A DNA stretch of 62,877 nucleotides from JAUPTX01 sp964652835 (lineage in GTDB: Bacteria > Patescibacteriota > Minisyncoccia > Phycocordibacterales > CSBR16-119): contig CAZZCB010000003.1 of assembly GCA_964652835.1 (NCBI GenBank), forward strand, positions 1-62,877. The letters are read 5' to 3'. Position numbers and translations under genes: made by a program. Shown here one piece after another: positions 16,644 to 24,779 of the stretch; the first letter of the stretch is position 1; the number at the start of each line of letters is the position of its first letter. The notes below the pieces were generated by a model. The model was not told the DNA's origin and did no database searches. It was given only the letters and a program-made list of their open reading frames with translations.

Positions 16644-17589
16644 AAGATGCTTTTGAAATCTCTGCCATTATTTCTTTCGCCTTCTCTCTACCACCGCTGT
16701 CTTTGGTGTTAACCATGATGGTTAACAGGTATGGTCTGTTTGGAACGTACACAATACCTGAATCAAGATATGTAGATTCAGGATCGTATTCACCTATTTT
16801 GTGAGAAAAAGTAATATTTTCTGGTACTCCGCTACCTAGGAATTCGTTAAATGGAGTTTCTGACAGCCAATTTAAAAGCATTGTAGAGTATTCTCTTTTC
16901 AAGAAGCTTGATGTGTATAGAGTTCTGAATACTCTGGAATATTCTTTTGCTGTTATATTGTAGTCTGCGTCGTAAAGACTCTCCATCCCGAGCGCTGCCA
17001 GCATTTGTTCAAAATCTTCACCCTCCAGGTTTCTTACAAGCATTCTGTGCGCAGTGTCATCTGAATTTATAATAAGCTCTTTTAAAAGTTCTTCTATTGT
17101 AAGACGTGTTCCAACTTGTTTTTTGTATAAATCTCCGAAGGCGTCATTTCTGTCTTCATAATAAAGTATTAGTTCATTATCAAGTTTCCACTCCTCCATT
17201 TCAATTTTTTTCATAACAACAAGCGCTGTTGGCATTTTAGAAAGGGAAGCTGGCCAAAATCTAGAGTCTTGGTTTATCGATACGTTTGCACCAGTGTTTA
17301 AGAATTCAAAATAAACTCCCACCCTACCTCCTTCTTTTTCATGTCTTGTAACGATTTCTTTAAGCTCCGACCGAAGAGGTTCTATTGTGGAGAAAAAGTG
17401 TTCTTGATCTATTAAACTTCTAGATGGATCTATAAGAGGATACGGATTTGAGAAAGAATTTTGTTTTTTGTCTCCTATAAATAAAACTCCTGTAAAAAAA
17501 CTTATAAGTAAGAGAAAAAATATGATACATTTTTGTTTTGTACTTAGATTGCTTTTAGGTATTTTACTTTGTTCTTTATTCTTATTCAT
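16621..17589 (-). CDS. Membrane-anchored serine hydrolase of the penicillin-binding/class A beta-lactamase superfamily
   Basis: 322 residues with an N-terminal membrane anchor ('CIIFFLLLISFFTGVLFIG', residues 21-39). The three signature elements of serine beta-lactamase/D,D-peptidase folds are present: S115-x-x-K in 'PASLSKMPTALV', the S176-D-D variant of SDN in 'IINSDDTAHRML', and H263-K-I-G in place of KTG. A general-base Glu of true class A beta-lactamases is not obvious. A wall-acting D,D-peptidase or esterase outside the cell is therefore more likely than antibiotic resistance. The gene overlaps both neighbours in the block, which suggests coupled translation and a role in building or maintaining the surface structure. 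Confidence 0.78.
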   Translation of the reverse strand: MNKNKEQSKIPKSNLSTKQKCIIFFLLLISFFTGVLFIGDKKQNSFSNPYPLIDPSRSLIDQEHFFSTIEPLRSELKEIVTRHEKEGGRVGVYFEFLNTGANVSINQDSRFWPASLSKMPTALVVMKKIEMEEWKLDNELILYYEDRNDAFGDLYKKQVGTRLTIEELLKELIINSDDTAHRMLVRNLEGEDFEQMLAALGMESLYDADYNITAKEYSRVFRTLYTSSFLKREYSTMLLNWLSETPFNEFLGSGVPENITFSHKIGEYDPESTYLDSGIVYVPNRPYLLTIMVNTKDSGGREKAKEIMAEISKASYDYVSNY

Positions 17590-18376
17590 TTATTAAATTC
17601 ATTTGGCAGATAATAGAACTGTTCTTTGAACCTTTTTCTGTAAAAACAAAAGAAACGTTAAAATTTCCTTTTTGCGCCGTCACCATTTTTTCTATTAAAA
17701 TGTTTGTTGTTTGTTCTGCTGATATTGAAGTTTTGGTCTGGTTATTTTTTTTGAATTTTATTTTAAAACCAGACGGCACCCCAAGAACCTCGATATCTTT
17801 TGCAGTAGAAGCGCTTCCTGTGAGGATTATCTTTTTCTCTAGAGAATTCTGACTTGTCATATTCGCAGTAAAATTTTCCATCCTACAAGAATGGTCCGCT
17901 GACGGGTCTATTTGTATTTTTCTTTCTGGTGGCCGTACGGATATTTTAGGTATATTTGCTGGTGGTATGTAGATTGGAGAGATAATATTTTCTGGTTCCT
18001 CTTTATCTTCTTCTGTGGTCTTGACAACTACGGGCTGTGTCGCCACAGGGGAATTTGGCTCTGACACGGTTACAGGCGGTGGGACTGGTTCTGCTGGCGC
18101 TAACACGACTATTTCTTCCTGAGGGGCTTGATTTTGTGTCTCCGACGGGATCACTTCTGGGGCAGAGGGTTCTTCTACTGTGGTACCAGTCTCTACTCCC
18201 GCAACCTGACCCTCATTTCCCCCCAAGCTCTCTGTGGGTGTACTTTCTTGACCATCTGTTTCCGTGCTTGGAATCTCTGATTCCTGTGCGCTTGTATTTC
18301 TGATATGAAAAAAAGACTGTGTTAAGAGGCCTAATATTAAAAAAGAAAATATAGTTTTAGATGTGTTTTTTGTCAT
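17582..18376 (-). CDS. Secreted Pro/Glu/Thr-rich protein of unknown function
   Basis: 264 residues. A signal peptide ('TIFSFLILGLLTQSFFHI') is followed by ~110 residues of low-complexity linker rich in Pro, Glu, Thr, Ser and Val, as in wall-spanning stalks. The C-terminal ~110 residues form a compact beta-like domain ('SCRMENFTANMTSQNSLEKK', 'IILTGSASTAKDIEVLGVPS', 'NVSFVFTEKGSKNSSIICQ') with two Cys that could pair. Family not recognised. It overlaps the serine hydrolase gene by eight bases and lies between that gene and the DUF916-like gene, so it belongs to the same transcription unit. A stalk or adaptor role is an inference from composition. Confidence 0.65.
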   Translation of the reverse strand: MTKNTSKTIFSFLILGLLTQSFFHIRNTSAQESEIPSTETDGQESTPTESLGGNEGQVAGVETGTTVEEPSAPEVIPSETQNQAPQEEIVVLAPAEPVPPPVTVSEPNSPVATQPVVVKTTEEDKEEPENIISPIYIPPANIPKISVRPPERKIQIDPSADHSCRMENFTANMTSQNSLEKKIILTGSASTAKDIEVLGVPSGFKIKFKKNNQTKTSISAEQTTNILIEKMVTAQKGNFNVSFVFTEKGSKNSSIICQMNLINE

Positions 18377-18450
18377 ATTTTAGGTAGGTAATATAAGGTT
18401 AATATATCGGTTTCATTATACCAAAAATACAAAGCCGTGTATTAACACTT

Positions 18451-19641
18451 TTATCTTTTTGTGGAAGCGGATTTTCGTGGTGGCGGAACTTTTATTTCTT
18501 GACCTTCTTTTACCATAAACGGAGGTTTAATTTTATTTACCTCTACTAGAAGCTCCCAATGAACTTTGTTTTTTCTGGCGATGCCTTCGATTGTGTCTCC
18601 GGACTCGACGGTATAATCTGTCCATTTTTTAATCCACTTTTGTTTCTTTTTGTTTAATCTCCAAATTGCAAAAACAAAGATAGCTATAAACAAAATAGTT
18701 ATCTCTATAATTAACCCAAAAATAGTTGGAGCAGAGAAGAACCAAATAGTGTCTGATTTTACCTTTGTTAGTTTCTCTCCAGAAGATACACCGATGCTCG
18801 CATTTTTATCTGAATCGTATGAGAAAACCGCTTTTGCAAAATAAAGTCCACCCCAGAAAGGTCTCTTGAGCTCAAAGTTAAAATCATAAACTTCGTCACG
18901 AAGAACAGGGAACTCTCCACCGAAAGTTTTATGAGGTAATCCAAAGAAATATTTAACTTTTACTTCTGCTGTTGTGTCCACCGAAACGTTTCCAGTGTTT
19001 TTAACAGAAGGCATAAGGTAAATAGATTTATTTTTATTTTCTACTTTGAAATTTAAGAATTCTATTTTTCTTGAAATTTTACCAGGCACACTTACAGCCA
19101 CACGTATTCCACTTCGAAGACTAAGCGAAACTCCGGTGTCGCTAGCGTTTTGCTTAATCTCTTGGATAAGAACACATCCGTTATGTTCTCCGACAGATGC
19201 ATCTACAGGGACGTTTATATTAAAAGGAATAACAACCTCAGATCCCTCGGGTATTGTTATCTGTATTGTGTTTGCTTTCTCTCCTGGTTTGATGTTTGCA
19301 ATATCTTCTTCAAGATTTGAAATATCAAAAGTAATCCATTGTCCGACGCCAGTAGGTTCCTCTGAGAGTTGTTTACAAGCAAAGCCTCCGCCAGAAGATC
19401 TGACAGAGTCTCTGGCGTAAAGTAATAAGTTTTTAGATTCACCGGTGCTGTTTATAACTTTTACACCTTCACTTTTTAGTTCGCCTGGATTTATCGTTTG
19501 AACAAAGATAGAGTCTGTTCGAGGGTTTTCAGCTCTTGGGTATGCTGGCTTTATACCGAAATTAGCAGCCAAAATAATGCTTGGGAAAAAAAACACACTT
19601 AAAATAAAGAGGGTGAAGATTCCTTGAAAAGATTTTTTCAT
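18451..19641 (-). CDS. DUF916-like (WxL-associated) membrane protein with C-terminal LysM
   Basis: 396 residues. Signal peptide 'IFTLFILSVFFFPSIILA'. The ectodomain (~25-300) begins 'NFGIKPAYPRAENPR' with 'TINPGELKSEGVKVINSTGE' and 'LLLYARDS', the layout of DUF916 proteins that accompany WxL proteins in Firmicutes. A second Ig-like half follows ('SIYLMPSVKNTGNVSVDTTA'). A transmembrane helix ('FGLIIEITILFIAIFVFAIW') is followed by a strongly basic stretch 'RLNKKKQKWIKKW', then a LysM motif ('YTVESGDTIEGIARKNKVHW' to 'VKEGQEIKVP'). By the positive-inside rule the LysM would be cytosolic, which is odd for a peptidoglycan-binding module. The gene sits directly after the WxL-like gene at 19670, as in Firmicutes WxL operons. 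The DUF916 assignment is by pattern. Confidence 0.72.
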   Translation of the reverse strand: MKKSFQGIFTLFILSVFFFPSIILAANFGIKPAYPRAENPRTDSIFVQTINPGELKSEGVKVINSTGESKNLLLYARDSVRSSGGGFACKQLSEEPTGVGQWITFDISNLEEDIANIKPGEKANTIQITIPEGSEVVIPFNINVPVDASVGEHNGCVLIQEIKQNASDTGVSLSLRSGIRVAVSVPGKISRKIEFLNFKVENKNKSIYLMPSVKNTGNVSVDTTAEVKVKYFFGLPHKTFGGEFPVLRDEVYDFNFELKRPFWGGLYFAKAVFSYDSDKNASIGVSSGEKLTKVKSDTIWFFSAPTIFGLIIEITILFIAIFVFAIWRLNKKKQKWIKKWTDYTVESGDTIEGIARKNKVHWELLVEVNKIKPPFMVKEGQEIKVPPPRKSASTKR

Positions 19642-19669
19642 ATGAGGATTATAGCAAAAAATCTTAATC

Positions 19670-20371
19670 CTAAGAAGCTACGATAGAGAGGGTCATGTTT
19701 ATGTCGTAGTCAGAGGCTGCCGGTTGTTCCGCAGGGATTGTTTGAGAAATATCAATATCTCTAACATACCAGTCTCCAATATCGTCTGCACCTGATGCCG
19801 CAGTAACTAGGGTTATGGAGTCTGTAACACCTTCTTCGAATGAGTCTGATGCTCCAAGTGTTACTCCTGTCGTGTCACAAGTAGCGCAAGCCCCAGCAGA
19901 AAGAGTTGCCCCAGAAGGGTCGACTGTCATTTGTCCGGCAACAGTGTCAGTGTCACCACTGTCCGCACATCCAGCTGTTGTTGGGTCGTTAAAGTCAAAG
20001 TCTGTTCCCGCTGAATCCCAAACAGCAGTAGTTGCTGATCCAGCTAAAGAAACTGTAAATCCGTTGTCTGCCGCGTCAGGGTTTACAATATAGATTTGTT
20101 GAGACGCTGTTCCAAAAGTTCCAGTAGATGTCTGGCAAGAAAAGCTAAAAGCTGTCGATCCTAGAGTCACAGAAGGTGATCCGACCGTTACGTATGATGA
20201 ATCTGTAATATCTACTTCTATTGTTCCGGCTGTGATCGTTTGTTGAAAGTTAGACGTGTCTGCTGCTAGAACTAAACTTGTTCCGGAAGCCACGAAAACA
20301 AAAATAAACCCTAAAGCCAGAGTCTTTTTTAAAGAAAATCTTGAAATAATTAAAGTACTTATTTTATCCAT
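19670..20371 (-). CDS. Secreted WxL-like domain protein
   Basis: 233 residues: a signal peptide ('KTLALGFIFVFVASGTSLVLA') and then essentially one module. It matches the last ~185 residues of the 1054-residue protein at 13479 block by block: 'TVGSPSVTLGSTAFSF', 'STGTFGTASQQIYI', 'FDFNDPTTAGCADSGDTDT', 'AGQMTVDPSGATL', 'EEGVTDSITLVTAASGAD', 'DIDISQTIPAEQP' and 'YDINMTLSIVAS'. Extra Cys pairs ('CATCDT', 'AGCADSG') may form disulfides. It heads the eight-gene minus-strand block and would be the first product made. By analogy with WxL proteins it may coat the cell wall. Function is inferred. Confidence 0.75.
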   Translation of the reverse strand: MDKISTLIISRFSLKKTLALGFIFVFVASGTSLVLAADTSNFQQTITAGTIEVDITDSSYVTVGSPSVTLGSTAFSFSCQTSTGTFGTASQQIYIVNPDAADNGFTVSLAGSATTAVWDSAGTDFDFNDPTTAGCADSGDTDTVAGQMTVDPSGATLSAGACATCDTTGVTLGASDSFEEGVTDSITLVTAASGADDIGDWYVRDIDISQTIPAEQPAASDYDINMTLSIVAS

Positions 20372-20472
20372 ATGTATATAAATTAATGCTTCCTATATAT
20401 TATCACTTTTTTAAATAACACAATAAATGGGCAGCTGTGGAAAGTGTGAATAACTTGGTGTATTATATTAGT

Positions 20473-21582
20473 ATGTTGGAAAAATACACTGCGCCTAAAA
20501 TAGAGAAAATAAAAATATTTTCACAAAAATACAAAATCTATATTATGCCAGTTGTTCTTTTAGTCGGGTTTTTACTTGATTTTATAACGCTTCGTAGAGT
20601 AGATGGAGTTTTCGACAATATAATCATCACCTCTCATTTGTTTTTATCTGGTCTCGCGATAACTCTTTTGTTTTCAAAAGACACTCTTTTGGGTCAAAGG
20701 CTTAAAATCGCCAGGCACGCTCAGAAGATAGAATACGTGATGCTTTTTTCTTTTGGTGCGCTTTTCTCTGGTTCAATAATATTTTTCTCAAAAAGCGCAG
20801 CACTCTCTTCTTCGTGGCCGTTCTTCCTGTTGCTCCTTATCTTAATGCTTGGAACTGAGTTTCAGAAAAAGTATTTCCAGAGACTTATTTTCCAGATTAA
20901 TTTTTACTATATTGCGCTTTTCTCTTATCTGATAGTTTTGATTCCGGTTTTGAAAAGAGATATGGGCCCAGATGTTTTTGTAGCTAGCGGTATTTTGAGT
21001 TTGATTTTGATTTTCGTATTCTTTCTCTTTCTTTCTATTATCGATAGGCAAAAATTACAAATGTATATAAAAAAGATGTCTGTCGGAGTTATTTCTATTT
21101 TTGTATTTTTTAACTTTCTATATTTTACAAATGTGATACCTCCTATTCCACTCTCTTTAAAATTCAGCGGAGTTTACCATTCTGTTTATAGAGTATCTTC
21201 TACTAACTACGTCGGTATGTATGAACCATCACAGTCTTTGTTTTTTTGGAAGAAAAGAAGTAGCACAATTCATCGAGATCAAAATGGTTCAGTCTATGTT
21301 TTCAGTTCGGTTTTTGCTCCGACAAAACTGAATACTAAAATCTATCATCAGTGGCAGTATTTTGATGCAGTAGAAAAAAAGTGGATTGATTCAAGTAAGA
21401 TAGAGCTAAATGTTTCTGGTGGAAGGGAAGAAGGCTTCCGCGGATATTCCCTGAAAAGAAGTTTGCAAAACGGGAAATGGCGAGTGGTGGTTGAAACAGC
21501 GAGAGGCCAAAAGCTAGGTCAGATAAGATTTGAGATTGCTTCAAAAAACGGCGATGTGGTTTTAAAAGAAGAAGTTTTGTAA
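20473..21582 (+). CDS. Polytopic membrane protein with DUF2914 domain
   Basis: Started at the ATG at 20473 (369 residues), because the upstream in-frame start lies in the promoter region. Seven hydrophobic helices fill residues ~20-225 (e.g. 'IYIMPVVLLVGFLLDFITL', 'WPFFLLLLILMLGTEF', 'GILSLILIFVFFLFLSII'). The C-terminal ~130 residues form a soluble DUF2914 domain: 'VFAPTKLNTKIYHQWQYFDA', 'EEGFRGYSLKRSLQNGKWRV', 'TARGQKLGQIRFEI'. The domain probably faces outside. Function of the family is unknown. The gene diverges from the envelope block and shares the ~100-base intergenic region with it. Confidence 0.82.
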   Translation: MLEKYTAPKIEKIKIFSQKYKIYIMPVVLLVGFLLDFITLRRVDGVFDNIIITSHLFLSGLAITLLFSKDTLLGQRLKIARHAQKIEYVMLFSFGALFSGSIIFFSKSAALSSSWPFFLLLLILMLGTEFQKKYFQRLIFQINFYYIALFSYLIVLIPVLKRDMGPDVFVASGILSLILIFVFFLFLSIIDRQKLQMYIKKMSVGVISIFVFFNFLYFTNVIPPIPLSLKFSGVYHSVYRVSSTNYVGMYEPSQSLFFWKKRSSTIHRDQNGSVYVFSSVFAPTKLNTKIYHQWQYFDAVEKKWIDSSKIELNVSGGREEGFRGYSLKRSLQNGKWRVVVETARGQKLGQIRFEIASKNGDVVLKEEVL

Positions 21583-21584
21583 CA

Positions 21585-21626
21585 AGAAAAGAAAAGGCCC
21601 GCGCAAAGCGCGGGCCTTTTCTTTTC
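21585..21626. terminator. Bidirectional terminator between DUF2914 gene and cspA
   Basis: AAGAAAAGAAAAGGCCCGCGC / GCGCGGGCCTTTTCTTTTCT (each arm about 20 bases) with an AAA loop. T-rich on both strands, so it can end both convergent genes. Confidence 0.85.
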
Positions 21627-21634
21627 TAATTGAA

Positions 21635-21838
21635 TTAGATTCGGCTAACGTTAACGGCGTTAGGTCCTTTTGGACCTTGTTCCATTTCGAATTGAACCTT
21701 ATCTCCTTCTCGTAGACTGTTGAATTCTACATCAACCAAGCTTGTAGCGTGGAAGAATAGATCCTTTTCTGATGCTTCATCTGGTTTAATAAAACCAAAT
21801 CCTTTATCAGTAACTCTTGCGATTGTACCTGTTTGCAT
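21635..21838 (-). CDS. cspA: Cold-shock domain protein
   Basis: A single OB-fold nucleic-acid-binding protein of 67 residues, an RNA chaperone. RNP1 is 'KGFGFIKP' and RNP2 is 'DLFFHATSL'. 'REGDKVQFEMEQGPKGPNAV' and the ending 'NVSRI' are canonical. It is followed by a strong terminator and stands alone. A long A/T-rich 5' region (21839-21960), possibly a cold-responsive leader, precedes it; no specific element was identified there. Confidence 0.96.
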   Translation of the reverse strand: MQTGTIARVTDKGFGFIKPDEASEKDLFFHATSLVDVEFNSLREGDKVQFEMEQGPKGPNAVNVSRI

Positions 21839-21961
21839 GTTCTATAAGAGAAACTACTTCTAAAATATCAAAATGATTGCTGTATTTGTAAACCCGACTT
21901 CGTTTCTCTTACAGGTCAAATTTGATACCTATATTAAAGCACCCCTAGGAAATAAAGTCAA

Positions 21962-22735
21962 TCAAATCAGTAGCACGATTATCAGCACTCCAGCCAGAAT
22001 ACGGTAAACGCCGAAAACTATAAAAGAATGGTTTTGTATAAAGCGTATAAAGAACTTGATGGCAAAGTAGGCAAAGATAAAAGAAAATACAAATCCCAGC
22101 AAAAGCCTCTCTAAATCCCCAGGATAAAAACTCATTTTTGACTGAAGCAGGTCAAAGCCTGTTGCTGCGACTATTGTCGGCACAGCCAAAAGGAAAGAAA
22201 ACTCTACGATATTTTTCCGTGAAATACCTAGACCCATCCCGCCGATTATTGTAGCTCCAGATCTAGAGACTCCAGGAGCTATCGCCAAAGCTTGGATAAG
22301 TCCGATTAAAAAACTTTTTTTGTAACTTATATCTTCAAGCTTTTGTGTATCTTCCTCTATCTTTTTCTTTTGGAAAAATTCAAAAATTATAATTATGATT
22401 CCGCCGATTATCAAAGCGTAGGCTATAGTCTCCAGGCTTTCAAATAAAAAGTCTTTGATAACTCTATAAAGGAGAAATCCGATAATCGCCGTCGGAACAA
22501 AAGCCGTTAAAATTTTTTTAGTTAGATTTAGATTACCTATTACTCTTTTCCAATATATTAAGACGACTGCGAGTATGGCGCCGAGCTGTATCGCCACCAC
22601 AAAAGTTTTAAAAAATTCTGTATCCGGGATGCTTAAAATCTCTCCAGCCACGAGTAAGTGCCCGGTCGAAGAAACCGGCAAGAATTCGGTAAAACCCTCT
22701 ACCATTCCTAAAATAAGTGTATCTAAAAAATTCAT
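21962..22735 (-). CDS. uppP: Undecaprenyl-diphosphatase
   Basis: An integral membrane enzyme that dephosphorylates undecaprenyl diphosphate to recycle the lipid carrier for peptidoglycan and surface polymer synthesis. The two active-site signatures are present: 'GMVEGFTEFLPVSSTGHLLV' and 'ALAIAPGVSRSGATIIG'. About eight hydrophobic helices over 257 residues, normal length. Its presence fits a cell that builds its own wall, as do the L,D-transpeptidase and the serine hydrolase in this window. Confidence 0.96.
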   Translation of the reverse strand: MNFLDTLILGMVEGFTEFLPVSSTGHLLVAGEILSIPDTEFFKTFVVAIQLGAILAVVLIYWKRVIGNLNLTKKILTAFVPTAIIGFLLYRVIKDFLFESLETIAYALIIGGIIIIIFEFFQKKKIEEDTQKLEDISYKKSFLIGLIQALAIAPGVSRSGATIIGGMGLGISRKNIVEFSFLLAVPTIVAATGFDLLQSKMSFYPGDLERLLLGFVFSFIFAYFAIKFFIRFIQNHSFIVFGVYRILAGVLIIVLLI

Positions 22736-22750
22736 TTTTTTATTATAACA

Positions 22751-22777
22751 AAAAACCGGGACAAAGCCCGGATTTTT
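22751..22777 (-). terminator. Terminator of the FMN reductase gene
   Basis: AAAAACCGGG-ACAAAG-CCCGGATTTTT, directly after the leftward stop at 22779. Confidence 0.7.
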
Positions 22778-22778
22778 G

Positions 22779-23366
22779 TTAACTATTTCTAGCTGTTTTT
22801 AAAGCCCGCGCCCACCAAGAAAGTTGTTCTAACATATTTTGCATTGGCTTTTCGTAGTCATCCAGCGCGCCTGATTTCAGCTGACCTTTTTCATCTGTTA
22901 GGTTCCAAGGAGACATAATGTGAACTCCGTTTCTGATTGGCGCCATTTGAAGTTCCACTGCAACCTCGCGAAGCTGTTCAACTGCGCGTGCTCCTCCAGC
23001 GCTTCCGTAAGATAGGAATCCAACTGGTTTGTTGTTCCATTCTACGTAGATAGAGTCGATAGCGTTTTTAATCGCAGAAGAATATCCGTGGTTGTATTCC
23101 GGGCTTATCATAACAAAAGCATCAGAGCCCCTGATTTTATCTGCGAAAGCATTTATTTTTTCATTTCCGTAATCTTTATTTGTGATATAAGCCGGAGAAA
23201 CAGCTGACTCAAAGTTTGGTAGATTTTCTTCTTTTAAATCTATAAAGCTAACTTCAAAGCCTTCCATTTTTTCCGCTACTTCTTTTATCATTTTGGCTGG
23301 CCACTCTCCGAAACGGCCGATTCGGACGCTTCCTAAAATAATAGACAATTTAATTTTTTCGCTCAT
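22779..23366 (-). CDS. NAD(P)H-dependent FMN reductase, flavodoxin-like
   Basis: 195 residues. A flavodoxin-like fold that binds FMN and transfers electrons from NAD(P)H, often to quinones or chromate in vitro. 'LGSVRIGRFGEWPAKMI' is the phosphate-binding loop and 'MISPEYNHGYSSAIKNAID' is the isoalloxazine-contact motif. 'VGFLSYGSAGGARAVEQLR' is also conserved. The natural substrate is not evident. It is transcribed alone, leftward, with its own terminator. Confidence 0.93.
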   Translation of the reverse strand: MSEKIKLSIILGSVRIGRFGEWPAKMIKEVAEKMEGFEVSFIDLKEENLPNFESAVSPAYITNKDYGNEKINAFADKIRGSDAFVMISPEYNHGYSSAIKNAIDSIYVEWNNKPVGFLSYGSAGGARAVEQLREVAVELQMAPIRNGVHIMSPWNLTDEKGQLKSGALDDYEKPMQNMLEQLSWWARALKTARNS

Positions 23367-23440
23367 ATAGATTTAAGTTAATTTATAATTGGTCTTGTAT
23401 TATATCATATCGAAAAAATAAAAATAAAGGGTTATTTAGC

Positions 23441-24373
23441 TTAATTATTTGTTAGATTATTTCTTTTTTCCATTTCTTCCATAATCTTTTTCTTGTAAAA
23501 AGAAACGGTGTTGTCTAGTGTTTCAGGAGTTATATCTAGAGACTGTTGGTCGGTTAACAAGTTTTTCCAAGGGGCTATTTTGTCGTATTCGTAATGACCA
23601 AAGATTATCACAGGAGTTCCACTGGCTAGCACTGTTTGTTCATTTTTTGATAGTATCCATTGGTCGGCCCAGTTATAGAGCCACTTTGCGTCATCTTCAA
23701 AAAGTCGTACGCAAGAATGACTTGCAGGTTCGCCAGGCATTTCGTATTGGTGCATTCCCGTGCCTTCTATGTTGTCTAGATTAAAATTCCACTTCATTAT
23801 CCATTCGTCATCAAAAGTGCTGATAGCTTCTTTTGCTTTCCAGTTTGTAAAATACAAATAGCTTTCTGTTGGAGTAAGCTTTTTGCCGGTGCTTACGGGA
23901 CCCCATCTGACTAATTCTCCATTTTCATAAACCGCAAAAGCTTGCACTCTCTGAGATATAAGTAAAAGCTTTGGGATTTCTTTTGAGATTTTTAAATCTT
24001 TTGGAAAAGGGGACAAAGACATAAAATCTTTAATATCATAAGATAAAACAAGACTGCTTCCTGGTTTTAGGAATTCACTGTTTATACGATTTAGCTTTAA
24101 AGTATTTTCTAGATCTGCGCCGTCTACGTACTGGCGGAGTTCTTCGAGAGGTGTTTCGGTCGTAAGCGTTAGGGAATAGTAGTTATTTATTTCGGTAACA
24201 TCTTTTTTATTTGACCCTAATATTTTTTCAAATATGTTTTCAGTGGCGACCGTTTCTTCTGGCGTATTTATGCCTTCGGACATTTCGTTTTTCACAGATT
24301 TATTCATCAGAAAAAAGCCTATACAAATAGCAATAATAAAAGTAATTATTATTTTATTTCTATTGGAAATCAC
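23441..24373 (-). CDS. L,D-transpeptidase (YkuD domain), membrane-anchored
   Basis: 310 residues with an N-terminal anchor ('IIITFIIAICIGFFLM'). The C-terminal half is a YkuD catalytic domain: 'AFAVYENGELVRWGPVSTG' and the active-site stretch 'GMHQYEMPGEPASHSCVRLF', which holds the catalytic His and Cys. The region between (~60-130) may bind the wall ('INNYYSLTLTTETPLEELRQ'). The enzyme forms 3-3 peptide cross-links in peptidoglycan or attaches proteins to it. This supports a real wall in this organism. It has a ~180-base gap to the small membrane-protein gene upstream. Confidence 0.92.
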   Translation of the reverse strand: MISNRNKIIITFIIAICIGFFLMNKSVKNEMSEGINTPEETVATENIFEKILGSNKKDVTEINNYYSLTLTTETPLEELRQYVDGADLENTLKLNRINSEFLKPGSSLVLSYDIKDFMSLSPFPKDLKISKEIPKLLLISQRVQAFAVYENGELVRWGPVSTGKKLTPTESYLYFTNWKAKEAISTFDDEWIMKWNFNLDNIEGTGMHQYEMPGEPASHSCVRLFEDDAKWLYNWADQWILSKNEQTVLASGTPVIIFGHYEYDKIAPWKNLLTDQQSLDITPETLDNTVSFYKKKIMEEMEKRNNLTNN

Positions 24374-24404
24374 TTTAAGGTTTGTTTAGATTCTAAAAAC
24401 AAAT

Positions 24405-24557
24405 TTACTTTAATGGGTTTTGTCCGTTTATAAGTCTGATTAAAATCAGAACAATAGCCACAACCAAAAGGATGTGAATAAATCCTCCTAAAACTCCAAA
24501 ACCAATAAATCCAAGAGCCCATAAAATAAGTAGTATAATCGCGATAGTTGTAATCAT
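24405..24557 (-). CDS. Small membrane protein, Lmo0937/DUF5670-like
   Basis: A 50-residue protein. Sequence read from the minus strand: 'MITTIAIILLILWALGFIGF', then 'GVLGGFIHILLVVAIVLILI' and 'RLINGQNPLK'. Two hydrophobic helices with Gly-rich turn and a short basic tail match the small Lmo0937-type membrane proteins that occur in many bacteria and are often stress-linked. Its stop lies 32 bases ahead of the L,D-transpeptidase start, so the two may share a transcript. Function unknown. Confidence 0.85.
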   Translation of the reverse strand: MITTIAIILLILWALGFIGFGVLGGFIHILLVVAIVLILIRLINGQNPLK

Positions 24558-24779
24558 AAAAAATTTGTTTACTTAGTAATTAATTAACAAACTTGACGAG
24601 ATAAGTTAACCATATTTAAATCATACACTTTATTACATATAATACATAGCTTTTTGTATAGAGCTTTTTTATATCTTTTTGCTAAATGTAGGTATATAAT
24701 ATATAGGTAACTGCTTTATGGTTTTTATAAGCCTTCAAGGCGGACATATTATCAGATAAAATTTATTTTAAATTTATTT

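Noticed and set aside
16621..17589. Antibiotic-resistance class A beta-lactamase
   Set aside because: The fold motifs are present, but KTG is replaced by HKIG and the deacylating Glu is not apparent. The envelope operon context favours a wall enzyme.
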